A program made the position numbers and the translations under genes. DNA of 7,055 nt, taken from NCBI GenBank assembly GCA_004173415.1, contig SEHC01000243.1, positions 1 through 7,055 on the forward strand, given 5' to 3'. Below the pieces are notes generated by a model. The model had not been told where the DNA came from. It did not search any database and was given only the letters and a program-made list of their open reading frames with translations. Shown here piece after piece: positions 6,673 to 7,055 of this stretch. How positions within the stretch are numbered: the first letter of the stretch is position 1; every line of letters starts with the position of its first letter. Source of the stretch: Lysobacteraceae bacterium (lineage in GTDB: Bacteria > Pseudomonadota > Gammaproteobacteria > Xanthomonadales > Xanthomonadaceae).

Positions 6673-6980
6673 GGCCTGGCCCCGGCCTTGTCGGCGGGTT
6701 TCTTCGAGGACTTGAACATGTCCAGCATGCGTTCGGTCACCACGTAGCCACCGGCCGCATTGCCGGCGCCCAGCAGCACGGCGACGAATCCGATGACCTT
6801 TTCCAGCGTGGTGTCGGCGTGGCCCAGCACGATCATGGCCCCGATCAGGACGATGCCATGGATGAAGTTGGAGCCCGACATCAGCGGGGTATGCAGGATC
6901 ACCGGTACCCGCGAGATGATCACATGGCCGGCGATGGCCGCCAGCATGAAGATGTACAAGGCCACGAAACCGTCGCTCAT
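6669..6980 (-). CDS. pntAB: NAD(P) transhydrogenase subunit alpha part 2 (membrane domain)
   Basis: This 103-residue protein corresponds to the C-terminal membrane part of E. coli PntA, made separately in bacteria with a three-subunit enzyme (alpha-1, alpha-2, beta). Helices lie at about 3-22, 37-55 and 60-82, followed by a short basic tail. The signature LHTPLMS (29-35) is clear. The next bases encode GSNFIHG rather than the VTNAISG of E. coli, placing His41 in the second helix, about where Thermus thermophilus alpha-2 has its proposed proton-path His42. The ATG at 6980 is chosen because GGGAGAG (6986-6992) stands six bases upstream and because the protein then begins like other alpha-2 subunits. 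The soluble NAD-binding alpha-1 gene would normally lie just upstream but is outside the window; only 75 bases are visible there, and they contain no recognisable domain-I sequence. Confidence 0.93.
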   Translation of the reverse strand: MSDGFVALYIFMLAAIAGHVIISRVPVILHTPLMSGSNFIHGIVLIGAMIVLGHADTTLEKVIGFVAVLLGAGNAAGGYVVTERMLDMFKSSKKPADKAGARP

Positions 6981-6985
6981 CCACG

Positions 6986-6992
6986 CTCTCCC
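6986..6992 (-). promoter_or_regulatory. Ribosome binding site of pntAB
   Basis: On the - strand, GGGAGAG precedes the ATG at 6980, with GGAG seven bases from it. This spacing selects ATG 6980 over the in-frame upstream starts at 7052 and near 7016, which would add residues not typical of alpha-2 subunits. Confidence 0.7.
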
Positions 6993-7014
6993 GGGGCACT
7001 GCGCCCTTTCCGGC

Positions 7015-7043
7015 ATCATAACCGGGCCTGAATCCATTGCCAG
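7015..7043 (-). promoter_or_regulatory. Sigma-70-like promoter candidate for pntAB-pntB
   Basis: On the - strand, CTGGCA (7043-7038; 4 of 6 to TTGACA) is followed after exactly 17 bases by TATGAT (7020-7015; 5 of 6 to TATAAT). Transcription would begin near 7008, leaving a leader of roughly 28 bases that contains the ribosome site and ends at the ATG of pntAB. The A/T-rich -10 stands out in otherwise GC-rich sequence. It would let alpha-2 and beta be transcribed independently of any alpha-1 gene farther upstream. Confidence 0.5.
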
Positions 7044-7055
7044 CGAGGTCAACCG

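Noticed and set aside
5269..6747. Long + strand open frame of nearly 500 codons antisense to pntB
   Set aside because: Its translation is His/Arg/Gln/Asp-rich and low in complexity, and it mirrors the codons of the real transhydrogenase gene.

Overview
The window looks like chromosomal DNA of a high-GC gammaproteobacterium, most likely of the Xanthomonadaceae/Lysobacteraceae group. This rests on G+C that looks close to two thirds by eye, strong G/C preference at third codon positions, a large TonB-dependent receptor, a Tat-exported PhoD-type phosphatase, and a three-subunit (split alpha) transhydrogenase. The assignment is an inference from family resemblance, not a database result. I see no mobile element, CRISPR array, tRNA or rRNA.

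Layout, left to right. (1) A short leader (1-95) leads into a complete TonB-dependent outer-membrane receptor on the + strand (96-2489). (2) It runs tail-to-tail into a PhoD-like phosphatase/phosphodiesterase on the - strand (2556-4511); a strong GC-rich hairpin (2497-2534) lies in the 66-base gap. (3) A 295-base gene-free divergent region (4512-4806) separates phoD from a small unrecognised four-helix membrane protein on the + strand (4807-5226). (4) That gene converges, across 39 bases with another hairpin, on the - strand pair pntAB-pntB (6980 down to 5266), encoding the membrane alpha-2 and beta subunits of proton-translocating NAD(P) transhydrogenase. Their ends overlap by 4 bases (ATGA). 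A good promoter-like sequence lies directly upstream of pntAB, at the right edge of the window; the alpha-1 (NAD-binding) gene is expected beyond that edge but is not visible.

Functionally these are mostly housekeeping and envelope genes: outer-membrane uptake, extracytoplasmic phosphoester hydrolysis, and NADPH/proton balance. The gene order does not build them into one system, because neighbouring transcription units converge or diverge.

The most unusual observation is in the phosphatase. The normal stretch of roughly 80-95 residues between the SCQDY and WDDHE motifs is absent in frame. This removes the metal-binding LGDYxYE segment of the PhoD active site. The rest of the protein, including the Tat signal and the SGDIHAG motif, is intact. 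It could be a natural deletion giving an inactive or repurposed enzyme, or an assembly/sequencing artefact. I found no convincing previously undescribed system in the window.
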